Source: Lateolabrax maculatus (Eukaryota; Chordata; Actinopteri; Acropomatiformes; Lateolabracidae). Taken from it: DNA of 64,000 nt. A model generated the notes under the pieces. The model was not told the origin of the DNA, did not search any database, and worked only from the letters and a program-made list of their open reading frames with translations. The stretch is taken from NCBI GenBank assembly GCA_031216445.1, contig CM062214.1, forward strand, positions 25,822,501-25,886,500, given 5' to 3'. Position 1 is the stretch's first letter. The number at the start of each line of letters is the position of its first letter. A program made the position numbers and the translations under genes. Below, piece by piece: positions 38,371 through 50,700 of this stretch.

Positions 38371-38620
38371 TGCTGAGGTTCAGCACGTATAAGGTTTAAT
38401 TCAGCATGGAGCGCAAAGTACAGCTGAGGCTGATGGAAATACCATTTGTTTTTCAGGCATTTGGTCCATAACCAGAGGACAATCTGACATTTTAACCTGA
38501 TGATGGCGCTAGAGGAAACGTTAAAGAGTTATTACAGTTCATCTTGAGAGGACCATGAATGTCTGCACCAAACTTCATGACAACCAATCCAATAGATGTT
38601 GAGATGTTTCCGTCTGGAGC
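38371..38620 (+). repeat. percomorph-type repeat, forward copy of an inverted pair
   Basis: 'aacatgctgaggttcagcac', 'gatgatggcgctagaggaaa', 'accatgaatgtctgcacc' and 'aatccaatagatgttgagat' match a repeat I recall as very common in percomorphs. The part from about 38495 is the reverse complement of 40176-40345. Confidence 0.6.
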
Positions 38621-40175
38621 AACAGTTATATTAAACTATAATAATGTCACATTCAGTTCTGTCACATGGCTAAATTCACTTGATGGATTTTCACATATTT
38701 CTCAAGTAAAATATATTAATTTATTTTTTTTTACCCTGTCGTACATTCAGCCTGTCACAGTTTCTTTGGGAAAGGAATCCGTGAAGGTTCCTGTATCTCA
38801 CAACCAGCATTACAGAGTGTATGAACGTGTTGTGAAGGGCCCATGGGACTCAGCTTTACTCCATGTGTCAAATAAAAAAGTTTTCAATGAGCTGTCAGTT
38901 TAAAACAAATCTCAAGGCGTATTTGCCACTAATCCCTGACTCCAGCGTGGTGAAGTGAGAGGCTGAGAACTGATTTTCTGAACAGTATTGCAGAGTAGAA
39001 ACTGAATTATTGAGTTTCAGTCACTACAGGAACAGAAGCAGATAGCTGTTTATCCACCAGCTGGAACTAATCACAGTTAATGAGAACGCCCGAATAAAGC
39101 AATAAAATAATAATAAAAAATAAAAAAAAGGTCCAGATTTCGAGCTCATGCATTAAGTGGTGGATAAAAATTAGTTTTCGATAAATCGCTGACATTTTCT
39201 TCAAATGTTATGTGTCACAGTGCAGATGAATCACAGCAAGGACAGGTCATATGTTGTTTATCTAGATGTTCAATGTGCAATGAAAAGCAGCTTTATGACA
39301 GAAACAACACAAATTCAAAGTTTTACTAAGAGCATCTGACTCATTCAGCAAAACCTCCTTGAAAAATGCCAACATTAAAATAATTGTAATTTATTAAATG
39401 AATGCAAATTTCTGGAAGGTATGGATTAACTCTTAGTAATGTACTGAAATGACTGTGCCCGTATTAAACTGTAACTGTCAGTTGGCTTATTGCCAAAATA
39501 TCAGTATTGGGGTTTGTGGCAGTCGGTAAGTAGTAATAAATTACAGACAAGGGAAGCCACAAGGACACAAGGAAAGGATGCAAGTGAGCAAAACAAGGAG
39601 ACATTCAAAATGGTCCCGCTCAGTTTATCTTGGTCACAATTTTTTGATAACCAGATTTAAGGAATCCTTATGAAAAAATGTATTTATTTTCAAAAAAGAA
39701 AAAGTAAATTAATAAAATGTTTGAGAGTAATTAACCCTGATTTACCAGTATAAAATACATGCATGTTTCTCATACAGTAGATTTTTATATCAAGTCACTC
39801 AGATTATAGAGAGGCTGACTTTACAGATTAATTCCTGTTTAATCTTTTGCACCCCAATCTGTTTTCATTTCTCAGTGGTGATAACTCTTCTCATGGAGAA
39901 ATATAGTCACATCTCCATCACTGTTGCTGTCTCTGAAGTCTGTGATGAATTGTCAGAAGTATCTCTAGATCACGCTACAGATTAATCATGACATGTTCAT
40001 TAAACAAACAGTTATACGTTTGTATTTATTATATAAAGTATACAAACTTCCCCAAAATCATTCTTAATTTTCTATTTTATTTAATTATTTGTGACCGTTG
40101 TAATTACTTTATGTAGTCCAACCACATATAGAAAACGTTAATACATTTTTCTTTCACAAGCATCTGAAATCATTA
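38621..40175. other. AT-rich intergenic DNA between two inverted repeat copies
   Basis: No gene recognised. The longest plus-strand ORF (38559-38903) overlaps the repeat copy and has no recognisable product. Confidence 0.55.
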
Positions 40176-40345
40176 CTTTGGTCCGGACTGAAATATCTCA
40201 GCAAATATTGGACGGTTTGCCATGAAGCTTTGTAGAGAAATTCACGGTCCCCAGAAGATGAATCCTGCTGACTTCGTTGGTCCTCTGACTTTTTCCTCTA
40301 GACCCACCAGCAGACTGACATTTGCGGTTTGTGCCATAAAACACC
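40176..40345 (-). repeat. percomorph-type repeat, inverted copy
   Basis: 'tggtccggactgaaatatct', 'atggacggtttgccatgaag'-like wording, 'gaagatgaatcctgctgact' and 'tcctctagacccaccagcag' are the reverse complement of the element at 38495-38620, with moderate divergence. Confidence 0.55.
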
Positions 40346-40848
40346 CACGACACACATTTTGATTTAAATGTACTTTAATTGATGATCACCAGGCTGTTTC
40401 CCTTTTACAATGAATCTGCAGTAGTTCTAGTTTTACCAGTTAGATTTAAAGAGACAGAGAGATATTGAATATTGCACTGAGGAAGAAAAACATAACTAAG
40501 ATTAATACAATGCAAAAAAAAAGAGAGAGAATCAAACAGAACTACCAATACAGCGTCTTCTTAACAACATGTTAATAGGGCAAACAATAAAAGCACAGCC
40601 CAGTATTATATTACTGTAGGTCATTTCAGTACCAGTTAAGACAATTAGCTTTTTTCAAATATACCTCTTTAAAATAGCGTTGTATTTTTTTATTATTATT
40701 TCCATGTTAAACAATTACATTCAGGATTATAACTAAATAAATCACATGCAGAGAGATTAGATGGACAGATGACACCATATCATGATCAAATGATATCTTC
40801 ATTTTAATGCAGGTATGGCGATGAAATTGAACTGAAAGATGCACTTTT

Positions 40849-40858
40849 TTTATTTATT
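40849..40858 (-). terminator. map1a: candidate map1a poly(A) signals
   Basis: Two overlapping minus-strand AATAAA hexamers, 3.8 kb after the stop. Other candidates lie near 41066, 41301-41335 and 44024, so assignment is weak. Confidence 0.25.
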
Positions 40859-41766
40859 TTTTCATTCTGTATCTTGTCAGCGTTTTGTGTAGTTTTCTTG
40901 GTTCAAGGAGTAGTTAGAAGTTTTCATCATACTGTCACTAAAATCACCTAAAATGAACAGGTATCACAAGAAGGATAGTTTATATCTTTTTTAGATTTGT
41001 TCTTTCCAGAGCGATATGTACAAATCTGTGTACAGTACATACATGTACATGTAGCATTTGTTTAATTTTATTGATGGTTTATAAGTCTGCATGTGTTTCA
41101 AGTCATATTCAGGAAAAGGAAAAAGTTGCAGCTGCAGTTAGTACTATTTCTGTGTTACTGTTCATATGTTTGTTGTGGGATCTCAGTTGCTCTCTGACAC
41201 GTCAAAAGTCCAACTTGTCTCCTCGTACGGAGCAGAACCACGACTGAATGACAATACGTCAGAACAGTTTCTGCCCGCGATCTGTGCTCCCTAAAATTTA
41301 TTTCTGTCTAGGTTGGTGTGAATGTTTATTTTTTATTTTTATGTTTTTTGTCTATTGTTTTGATCCAGCAGCATTCGCATGGTAGTACCAACTCTACATT
41401 CAGAAAAATAGATCTCCTGTATTAGTGCATTCAGCTTCTGTATAGTCACACAGTTCAGTATTGAGCGATTCACAGCGTTCTACAGACGTCTTGAAAATCT
41501 CAAGGCCCGGGTTATTTGGACTCCGCCAACTTAAAAACATTATTCAAAGACAGCACAACATATCAGACCATCCACAAAATCTGATCCGTACACTGAAAAG
41601 CTTCTTCTTGGCTTTTTTTTGTTGTTGACACATTTCCAGACAGCATCGGGGCTAAAAAGGACTTTTTGCTTGATCGATCGGGTCACAAACACTTAGGCAT
41701 GAACTGTTGCCTTCACTGTCCCCTCAGTTCGCACGTCAATGTGCCCTTCGGTTAATCAACTCCCTC

Positions 41767-41796
41767 CAGACAATGCTGTGTGTGTGTGTGTGTGTA
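41767..41796 (+). repeat. TG microsatellite
   Basis: TG run in the probable map1a 3' UTR (CA on the transcript strand). Confidence 0.8.
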
Positions 41797-41863
41797 TATA
41801 CTTGTGCGTGCCCAGCTGTTTAATACAAAACCTGCATTAAACTCAGATTCTCCCCAGTGGGAT

Positions 41864-41886
41864 AAAAAAAAAAAAAAAAAAAAAAA
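41864..41886 (+). repeat. A23 homopolymer
   Basis: Twenty-three A on the plus strand (T on the map1a strand). It could be a retroposon tail, but no element body is recognised next to it. Confidence 0.85.
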
Positions 41887-44639
41887 GCTATGTGCGCCTC
41901 GTACACAGTGCATGAAGGACAAGTATAATGCTAAGAAAAAATTAAAACTTTTAGCAGCAATCACGTGAATCAGCGATCTTGGATTTGGAACGAAAGGGAG
42001 GCCAGGCAAAGAGCTCGGAGGCTTTGGAAGATGAGGTATAAGGTAGTGTGAGTGTTTTACAGGGAAAAGAAAATGGCACCGGTCCCGGGCTCGCATGAGT
42101 TCAAAACACGCTCTGGCCTTCTGTGGGGTTTGTTCCACATTTTCAATCGGACGGAGGGAAAGAATTTAGTGAGTTAAACTGTGTAAGCAGAGGATCCGCC
42201 CTGCTTTTAGTTGGCAACAATCAATCTGTCATCGACAGCTCAAACAAAGTGCTTTCTGGAAATCTAAGCCTCCCCTGCTTCGCCCAGCCTGGCCCGTCCC
42301 CTTGCCTCAAATCAGTCTTCAAAAAACTAAACTCAACTAAATCAACAAGCATGTGATGAGCCACATTGGCAGAAACTGATTTTCTGGATTAGACAAAAAA
42401 CTTAATATAAACAAAGAAATAATCAGAATTACTTCTCAGCACAAATTTGGGGGAAAAGAATCCAGAATTAAATGTACTTAATTCGGATATAAGTGAACAA
42501 ACAAAACTTGGCCTCGTGTAAATTAAATGTGAGTGTATGAGCTTCTTTCGAATCTGGCTGTGAACAAGCAGAAAGACCTTTCACACTGAACCCCCAGAAA
42601 CAAAACGCACTCGCCGTCATCGCCGTCAGAAACAAACCCTGCTGCGTTAAACTCACACACACAAATCTACTCCAAAGACATTCCTACTTCATAACCACGT
42701 CCGGTACAATCAGAACCATCACATTCATGCCCACTCTATAAATATTTCTCTGGGATTGAGATTACGTAATTATTTTATATTACAATGGAAAGTTATTTTC
42801 TGCTACTACACTCACTCTCTGTGCTTCAGCTACTCTAAACTCTCCTCTCACGCCTCAGAAAAGTACATTCCTATTTGGTGCAATACTTTGCTCAAAGACA
42901 TTCATATTCGTTTGAAAGTGGCATCTCAGAATTTCATTTCCAAAGTTTGACTAATGTGAGTGTACTATTTTCGAGTATCCTGGGAGTGGATACGGTTTTT
43001 GTGCGTGTGCTGTATGAATTCATTGGTCCTCTGTTTGAAAGTCATGTACTTGGTTTCTTTGCTTTACCCTGGTTTCTGGCTCTGCTTCAAAATGGCTGAC
43101 ATGTCCTTAAAATATCCCCCTCTCTCTCCAAAACCACAAGCTAAAGGCACATGAAAGAAGCCTCCTGTAACACACTTTTTTTTTTACTGAAAAACAACCC
43201 CGATAATAAATATAAATATTGCAGTTTCCACTGGCGTTAACACTCCCTCCGAAGGGAGCAGCAGACGAGCTTCCATTGCTACATTTGTCACAGGTCACTG
43301 CTTGTTTTCTTTCCATCGCTTCGTGATATTGACGGACGGTAAAATGTAGCTGAACAGGAGGAAAATGACAGAACTGTTAATTAAACGTTCTCCGCAAATG
43401 CATGATCAAAAACGCTGCATTCGCCTCAGGATCATAGTTTGCTGCATCATCACAAAATATATCATTTCTTTAACATAACCTCTGTATTATATAGAAACAT
43501 TTACCCTATATGTATACTGGAGTACATACAACCAACAAAGACCATGATAAAGACTTAAAGAGGAACCATTACATCCAGCAGAGAGATGATTCGAGTACAA
43601 ACATCGTCCCTTTGCCTGGCGCCTATTGAATTCACTTGAGCATAGACAGCCAAACAGTGTAGTAAACTATCTACACTATACTGCATTCCACACTTGAAGG
43701 CCGGCTAAAGTAAGGATTAACCCTATGCAGTTCTGAAAGAGTCCGAGCTAAAACGCAAGCATCATGCACCAGCAAAGCCGTGAAAGCCGAGAAGAAAGAT
43801 TTCAAACAGGCGCCTCCTAAAACTTCACCACAAATGACGAGAAGGAACTTTTTCTTTTTTTTTCTTTTTACATAACATCAATTTACGTCATTATTGAGTT
43901 AATCCAAAAACTACTTTAGCTTGAGGATGAGTTTTTGTCATGTGAAAAAAAAAAAGAAAGCTTCAAGTTAAGAAACAGAGAAATGTCTACTCTTCTAAAA
44001 ACATTGTGCGTACAATTTAAACAATTTATTGATCACCGATTAATTTATCAGACATTTTGGAGAAGTTACTTAATAGGAATTTCTGTTTGAACAGTGTTTT
44101 GGCACTTATTTTGGCCCTTTGGATGAGAAATTTGCCACTTGGGAGTATTACATTTCAGAGTTATTTGTGATTTGAGCCAACAGTTTAAGAACTACACATT
44201 CCTAATCTATAGTTTAACTGTGGCGTAATGCGTCTGTGGGATTATGACGTCTATTTGTCTGTCAGATACAAGACAAAGAAAGCTGTTGAGTGTGATTATG
44301 TTTTTGAAGATTATTAGAATTTTTAATTGCAATTGTTAGTGCTCGTATAAGAGGTGTGTAGACGGTTAACTCACCGAAGAGAACAAACACAAAAGTACAT
44401 TATTGTTTGCGTGGTATCCCCACTGTCACAGAGAGCGTAAACCCGGAGTTTTGACTTTGACTTCAGCTAACAGAATCTAGTGTATTGAGGCCTGCAGCAA
44501 ATGCGTTTGAGACTGGTACCATGAGAGAGCGAGAAGCTTTGAAGAAGCAGAGAGTGCTGTTCGCTCTCGCTCTACTTCCAGTGAACAGATGACAGGGAGG
44601 GGGAGGATGGATGGGAGGGAGGAGGAGGGAACGCACAGC

Positions 44640-44795
44640 TCAGAACTCGATCTTGCAGGCAGGGAAGGACTCGTCCTGCATGACTACGGTGCTGCTGGAG
44701 GCCAGAACCATGATGTTCAGGTCCTGCTGCCTCTCGTGGGTCTGCTGGTACCAGTCCCGGGTCACCTCGGTGTCGTGGGTCGGGATCAGAGTCAC
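44640..44795 (-). CDS. map1a: map1a last coding exon (LC2 C-terminus)
   Basis: 51 codons plus TGA (44642-44640): VTLIPTHDTEVTRDWYQQTH, ERQQDLNIMVLASSSTVVMQ, DESFPACKIEF. The near-invariant end of MAP1 light chains; the final Phe is MAP1A-like (MAP1B ends in Leu). Acceptor cccgtcag on the minus strand. Confidence 0.97.
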   Translation of the reverse strand: MTLIPTHDTEVTRDWYQQTHERQQDLNIMVLASSSTVVMQDESFPACKIEF

Positions 44796-47700
44796 CTGAC
44801 GGGAGAGAGATTGGACATTAAGGGAACAGTTCGATATTTTTGGGAAATACGCTTATTTGCTTTCTGGGCAAAAGTTAGTTGAGAAGTGTGATTCATGTCT
44901 GAACATTAAATATGAAGCTACAGCCAGGAGCTGGTTAACTTAGCTTAGCATAAGCCTGGCTCTGTTCAAAATCCACCAATCAGCACCTCTAAAACTCACT
45001 GATTAACAAGTTATATCTTGTTTGTTTAATCCGTACAAACACCGAAGTGTGAAGACAACGAGCTGTGCAGGATTAGTTTTTGGCCGGTCGCAGTGACGTG
45101 AAAAACCTTAAAGAAATGAATCTTCCACTTCCCAGTTTTAGATGATAATATCTATAAAGTAGTGACCACCATTAGGTAATGTAATAACTAGGATTTCATT
45201 AGCTCTGAGACTAGCCCGTATTTTTGGATTGATAGTTTAATCAAGGTCTAGCTGAAACATTGGACTTTTTTTTCACTCCAATAAAGTTTTGGAAGCTTTA
45301 ATCCAGTGTGCAGATATTCTCCATTTTTATCACGTACCTGTCCTATGTACACGAGTATTTCTGCATCTTGGTGGAAACATTTCACATAGATTCTCCTTCT
45401 GCAACAGTTTTGTCTCTGTTAAGGTGAGCTATTGAGTCAGAGATCTTAGGGGACTGTGCAGACAATTGTATTAAGCGTCGGTACAGCGGCGTCGGGCAAC
45501 GCTCCCGGTCAAATCCCGACAGAAACCGGGATCTGCTGAACCAGGCAGTGTAAGATACATTCAGTTCTCTAATTCCACGCTTAGATTTTGTTTGTGCTCG
45601 CTCAGGCTCAGTTTTGTGTTCTGAGTTGCTCTGTTGCACTGAGCAGTCATCGACATTAGACTATGATAAATGGAGGCACAGACAGACTGATGATATAAAT
45701 ACCTGTAAATTGGAGCCCCACTGAGCTTTGCCCTCCAGCAGGGCGTCCAGGACTCCGCGGCTGGGCTCTCCGCTACCCGGGTCGTTCCCGCTCACCACGT
45801 AGTACGCAGCTCGCACTCTCTTGAAGAATTCCTGGTCCACGTTCTTGGCACTGCAGTGGTTGGGCACATAGGCCAGGTCGACGTAGACGGGAGGTCCAGG
45901 GGGGACGGCTGAGCCAGTTTTCTGGGAGTTGTTACCTGGAAGTCAGCCAGGATATAAAACAGCATTAGCAACTTTTTCCTCAACTGAACAAATTACCTTC
46001 TGCTCACAAATTTATTTATACTAGTCAATTATTCTGAAAAATATGAACACAGCATGCATCATCACGCCTTAATAGAATAATGTTTATGCTGCAAATTCAT
46101 CATTCTACTGCGCTGCTTCCTTCTGAAGTTATTCTTCTTATGTTGTTTAATGTCAAGTATATCGTTGCATTTCCTAACTGCACAATTTTTAATGAACGCA
46201 ATCTGAACCCGACATTATCAAGTGGAGGCTTGTTACAGTTACAAATAAATATGCGATGTTCAAAATAAGCTATTAACACAATTGCATCAACTTACGGAAA
46301 TATGGTAACCAGTCAACCAGTTTCACGTGCACAACTTTTCTAAATGGTATCTACTACTGTGACTATAATACTTTATATGTTAATGTGGTTAGTTATATTT
46401 CAATTAAGAACTCAATCACATTTTTATAGTTGTTTTGATTGCATTATAACTGCTTTTTAATGAGCATGTAAATGTGGCTAATGAAATCTGAATTCAATTG
46501 GATTTAAAGGTCTTAACATTTACTTCTGACTTCATTTTTATTATTTAAAAGATCCAATATCAAGTATTTTATCTCTATCATAAAATACATTTCTGGCTCT
46601 GGAAATAAAAATCCCTTTTATATTTGATTACGGAAGTTTAATTAAAATAACTAACTGCAAAATGCCTTTATAGAAAGAGCGTGATCAGCTGTGATCAGCT
46701 TTGCTTTCACACACAGTTAGTTCAATTTCCTTTAATTGTGGAGGTTTTTGTGTCCTAATGTTTTATCCATCATGGTCATTTTTGTCTGATTTAATCTGGT
46801 GTGAAGGCAGTTTGAATCAGCACCAGGAATTATTTTGAAGGTAAATGCATGTTACATTGCCTGGATTTGAAGATGCCAACACACCTGAACTGCTCTTGAC
46901 ACCGTTGACCAAGCCTTTCGCTGGGTTGAGGATCTCAGTCCTGGAGCCTTGGGTCTCAGACATCTTGATCAGCTTGGAGCTTCTCTCTGTGTCTTTCCTC
47001 CTGAGGGAGGCTGATCGAGGTGAGGCGGAGTCCTTGGAAGTCTGCTTCACTGGAGTAGAGGACCTCTTCCTGACTTCCCCCTTACGAGCGGGGGAGGGCG
47101 ACTTCATTTTGCCCTTCCTGAGGCCCTTGGTGGTCTTGTGCTCCTTCTTCATAAGTTTCTCTGTGCTGCTGTGGTCATTGAGAAGAGCCTCTGGATCCAC
47201 CATGCACACATCTGGCTGGGGCGGGTGGGGAAGAGGGTCTTTCATTGGGGTGGGGAGGGGATCGTGAGTCTTCTGAGCTGACCTCGGCGATGGAGGGTGA
47301 TGACCCCCTCCAGCTCCAGATGCTGATGATTTGTCCACCGGCAGATGTTCGGCGTCTTCGTCAGAGTCCAGATTTCCTTCGGCTGTTATGGACGGACACT
47401 CTTCGGTTTCCGGAGGGACGTCGGAGTCCGACTGCGACGGCAACGACTCGCTCACCGATGTAGGGGGCGTTTCCTCTCCAGCTAACGTCACAGCCAAACC
47501 GGACGACATGGCGCCGGGCAGCTGGTGCGGCCCCTGTCCGGCGTCTCCGTGGTAACTCTGAGTGTGGTGGCGCCTCTGCTTGTGCGACCTCCTTTTCACA
47601 GAGTGCTGCCCCTGCTCGTCCTCGTCCCCTTCCTGGGAGTGGTCGCTGCGTCCTTCCTCCTCGCCCTCGTCGCTGGAGAGCTGGTGAGGGCTCGGGTTGA

Positions 47701-50700
47701 TGAACGACGGGGAAAGTTCTCCTTTGCGATGTTTATATTCGCAGGAGGAGTAGCCTGGATGGGAGGCAGAGGAGGAGGTGGCCCCGGTGTTCAGGTCACA
47801 CGGACGATCAGCCTTTACGGCTCCTTTGCTAGAAGTTTCTGTGTGATAGGTGTCTTTTGAGGAGGATTTAGAGGTACTGTGGACACTGGTCATCCACTCC
47901 ATCGCTTCCATTGCTTCCTCCTCCTCGTCCTCCTCCTCTTCATCATCACCATAACCTGGAGGAGGGGCACTTGGGCAGTCGTCAGGCCTCTGTAGTAGCT
48001 CCCAATCAGATATACTGCTCTTTCTCCTGACCTCTAATCTCTCTGGTGGCTTCTCCAACAAGCTTTTCTCCTCCACTCTTTCTGCCTCTCCCTTCTTACC
48101 ATCTTCTGCTTTTTCACACATCTTTGGATCAGCTGTTGCCTTCTTCTCCTCTGTGCTGTCTTTACATGTCTTATCCTCTATTTTCTGCTTGACCTCACTA
48201 TCTTTAGCAGTCTCTGTCTTTTCCTCTTTTTCTGACACCTTTGCATCTTCCTTCAAAGGTGCAATAGCTCCGTTTGTCTTTTCATCTTTTACCTCCGGTG
48301 TTTTCTCCTTCTTCTCTTTATCCTCCTCTGTTTTGGACACGTCTGTTGTGACACATGAGGTCTTGATAGCTCCACTATCAATCACGGGAGTAACTGAGGC
48401 TGACAGTTGAGTTGATCCCATCGCCACGTCAGGTTTAGACACAACAGCAGCAGATGTGATGGTGACCGTCTCGTCGGAGTGCTTGGTACTTTCTACCATA
48501 TATGACTCAGTTATTGATGAAAACGTCTCTTTTTGCTCAGCCACTTGGATTTTTTGACATTCAATACGACATGGCAGGGTGCTATCCTCCATTTCAAGTG
48601 TATCAGGATCCTCATCTTCTGCTGACCCATGAGACACCCGGTCAGAGGAGTCGGCCCTCTGGAGGGGAGAGACATCAAAGCGAGCCTCTGATGTGGATAA
48701 ACTCTCTGACACCTTTACTGGTTCGATACTTTGTAGAGAAGGTGCTGCGGGGGTTGGTGTAATCTTAGTCTCTAGCATATAAAAACTATCAATGCTTGAC
48801 TTTGTGTCCATTTCGGGCTTTGAAGAACCACTTTGATCCTCAGTCTGTTTGGCAGTGGTAGACGAGACTGGAGATGACGGTTTGGTCTCATCAAACGGGC
48901 CGGGTAAAGACATTTTTGTTTCGGATTTCGTCACCTCCATGTACTCATCCCTCTGAAACCCTCCAAAGCAGGAGCTTGTAGACTCCATTGTGAACGATGG
49001 CTCCTCTTTGGCTAGAGTTACGTCAGAGCTTGATACTGTTGAGACGGTTTGGGGTTTGTCTCCAAACTGTTGGCTCAAAGGGGCAGAAGCTGAGGACGAG
49101 TAACTGTACGATGTGGAGGAGAATGTTGAAGTAGAGTATGTTAAAGTGGTGTACGTGCAAGACGATGAGATAGTTTCCTCATGTTTTGCGGTGATATCTG
49201 GGGTCTGCCTCTCCTCTACACTTTCTTCTTGGATGTCTCCTTGGCTGTAATATTTATCATCACTTAGCTTGGCCAGCTGGGATGCATCTGAGAGCACAAG
49301 GGTTTCTTTCTTATCCGTCTCTAACCCGACGTGACTCTCCTCACTGTAAAAATGCTCAGAATAACCGCCAGACATGCTCTGTCCCATATCAGCATAGCTT
49401 CCTCTTAGAGGAGGGGAGGGACTAGATGTAGTCTTGGACATGGACTCTGAATGGTCAGGTGGCAAAGAGCTGCTCGTCAAGCTGCTTGTGGACGTTGGTT
49501 GAGAAGTTTCCTTTGTCAAAACGCTCGGCGATGGGGGGGACACTTCTTCATCATGTCCTTTTCTTGAATCTAGTACTTCAGAAGAGGTAACGTCTCCTGC
49601 GGACGACAACCTTCTCTTTGTGGTTGGTTTAGGAGACAAATGCTTTTTGTCTGTGTCATCTTCTTTCTTTGTCTCGGGAAGTTTTGGGGAATCTGAGGCA
49701 GTGAAACCGCTTTCGTCCATTTTGCGAGCACTTGTTTTAGCTACATCTTCACTCCTCGTCTCGGGAAGTTTGGATGTCGCTGTGTCACCAGCTGCATCCT
49801 CTTCTTTGGGTGGCTTTGTTTCAGGAGATGGTGGTTTTTTACTCAGGTCCTGCTTGTCTGTGTCTGTAACTGTAGAAGCTGAGGCATCATCGGGTGTTGG
49901 TTTACAGACTGTTTCCTCTTTAGGGACGCTTGATTCAGGCTTTTTATTTGAGTCCTCTACCTCTGCTAACGAAGCACTATCATCAGGGCTACGTCTGCAC
50001 ATTTCTTTTTCAGACTGTTCTCTGGCCCCCTTTTCCATATCCACGTCACTTAACTCCTCTTCTTCTTCTTCCTCCTCTTCTTCGTCTTCATCTTCTTCTT
50101 CATCGTCATCAACATTGAAATCTTCCCCCTCTACAAGTAACCTTTTATCTATCAGGCTTTCTTTTCCTTCAGGAAAGTCTAACAAGGATTTACAAGTGGC
50201 AGAACTGGTAATTTGACTATTGTCAGATGCCAAAACGTTATCATCTATTTCACGTCCTGAAAATGTGGCGGCAGGTGAAGTCCTTGAGTCACTTGAAGTT
50301 TCCTCTTTCTCTAAAGATGATGCTTGTTGAGGTAAAATGTCTTTTTCTGCAGGTGAATGCCGACCAGATGGAGAACCGTCTCTTTCATGATCAGAGGACT
50401 CCATTTTGTCTTTCAGTGACTCAGCAGATTTTTCTTTCTCTTTTTCTGTTGCTTTTTTTTCTGTGAATTCTCCAAAAGCTACGGGAGTAGCTGAAACTTG
50501 GGCACCGAGATCTGACTGGCTCCTTGATGGAGACGGTGTTTCTTGTCTTAATGATACGCCTGCTGATTGAACAGCAGCACTGGTAGAAACAATATCACTT
50601 TCTCCCGTCACCCCTGTTTGAAAAGCTGCTGCAGCACCTTCCTCTTTTTCTTTCTCTGATTTCTCAGGTTTGTCCTCTTTGGGACTGAAAGAATAAGACT

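Larger units (their letters stand above)
40346..44639 (-). other. map1a: probable map1a 3' UTR and flank
   Basis: Directly after the map1a stop on the minus strand, about 4.3 kb without a recognised gene. Minus-strand AATAAA hexamers occur at 40849-40858, among others. Contains a TG run (41767-41796), an A23 run (41864-41886) and Pumilio-like UGUA motifs near 41015-41052. The true end cannot be fixed from sequence alone. Confidence 0.35.

Noticed and set aside
46817..46884. C-terminal extension of the giant exon past 46885 (…GVLASSNPGNVTCIYLQNNSWC)
   Set aside because: Reads into the intron. Splicing at gtgtgt after 46885 joins in phase to the conserved LC2 exon; a GC donor 22 bases later is possible but weaker.
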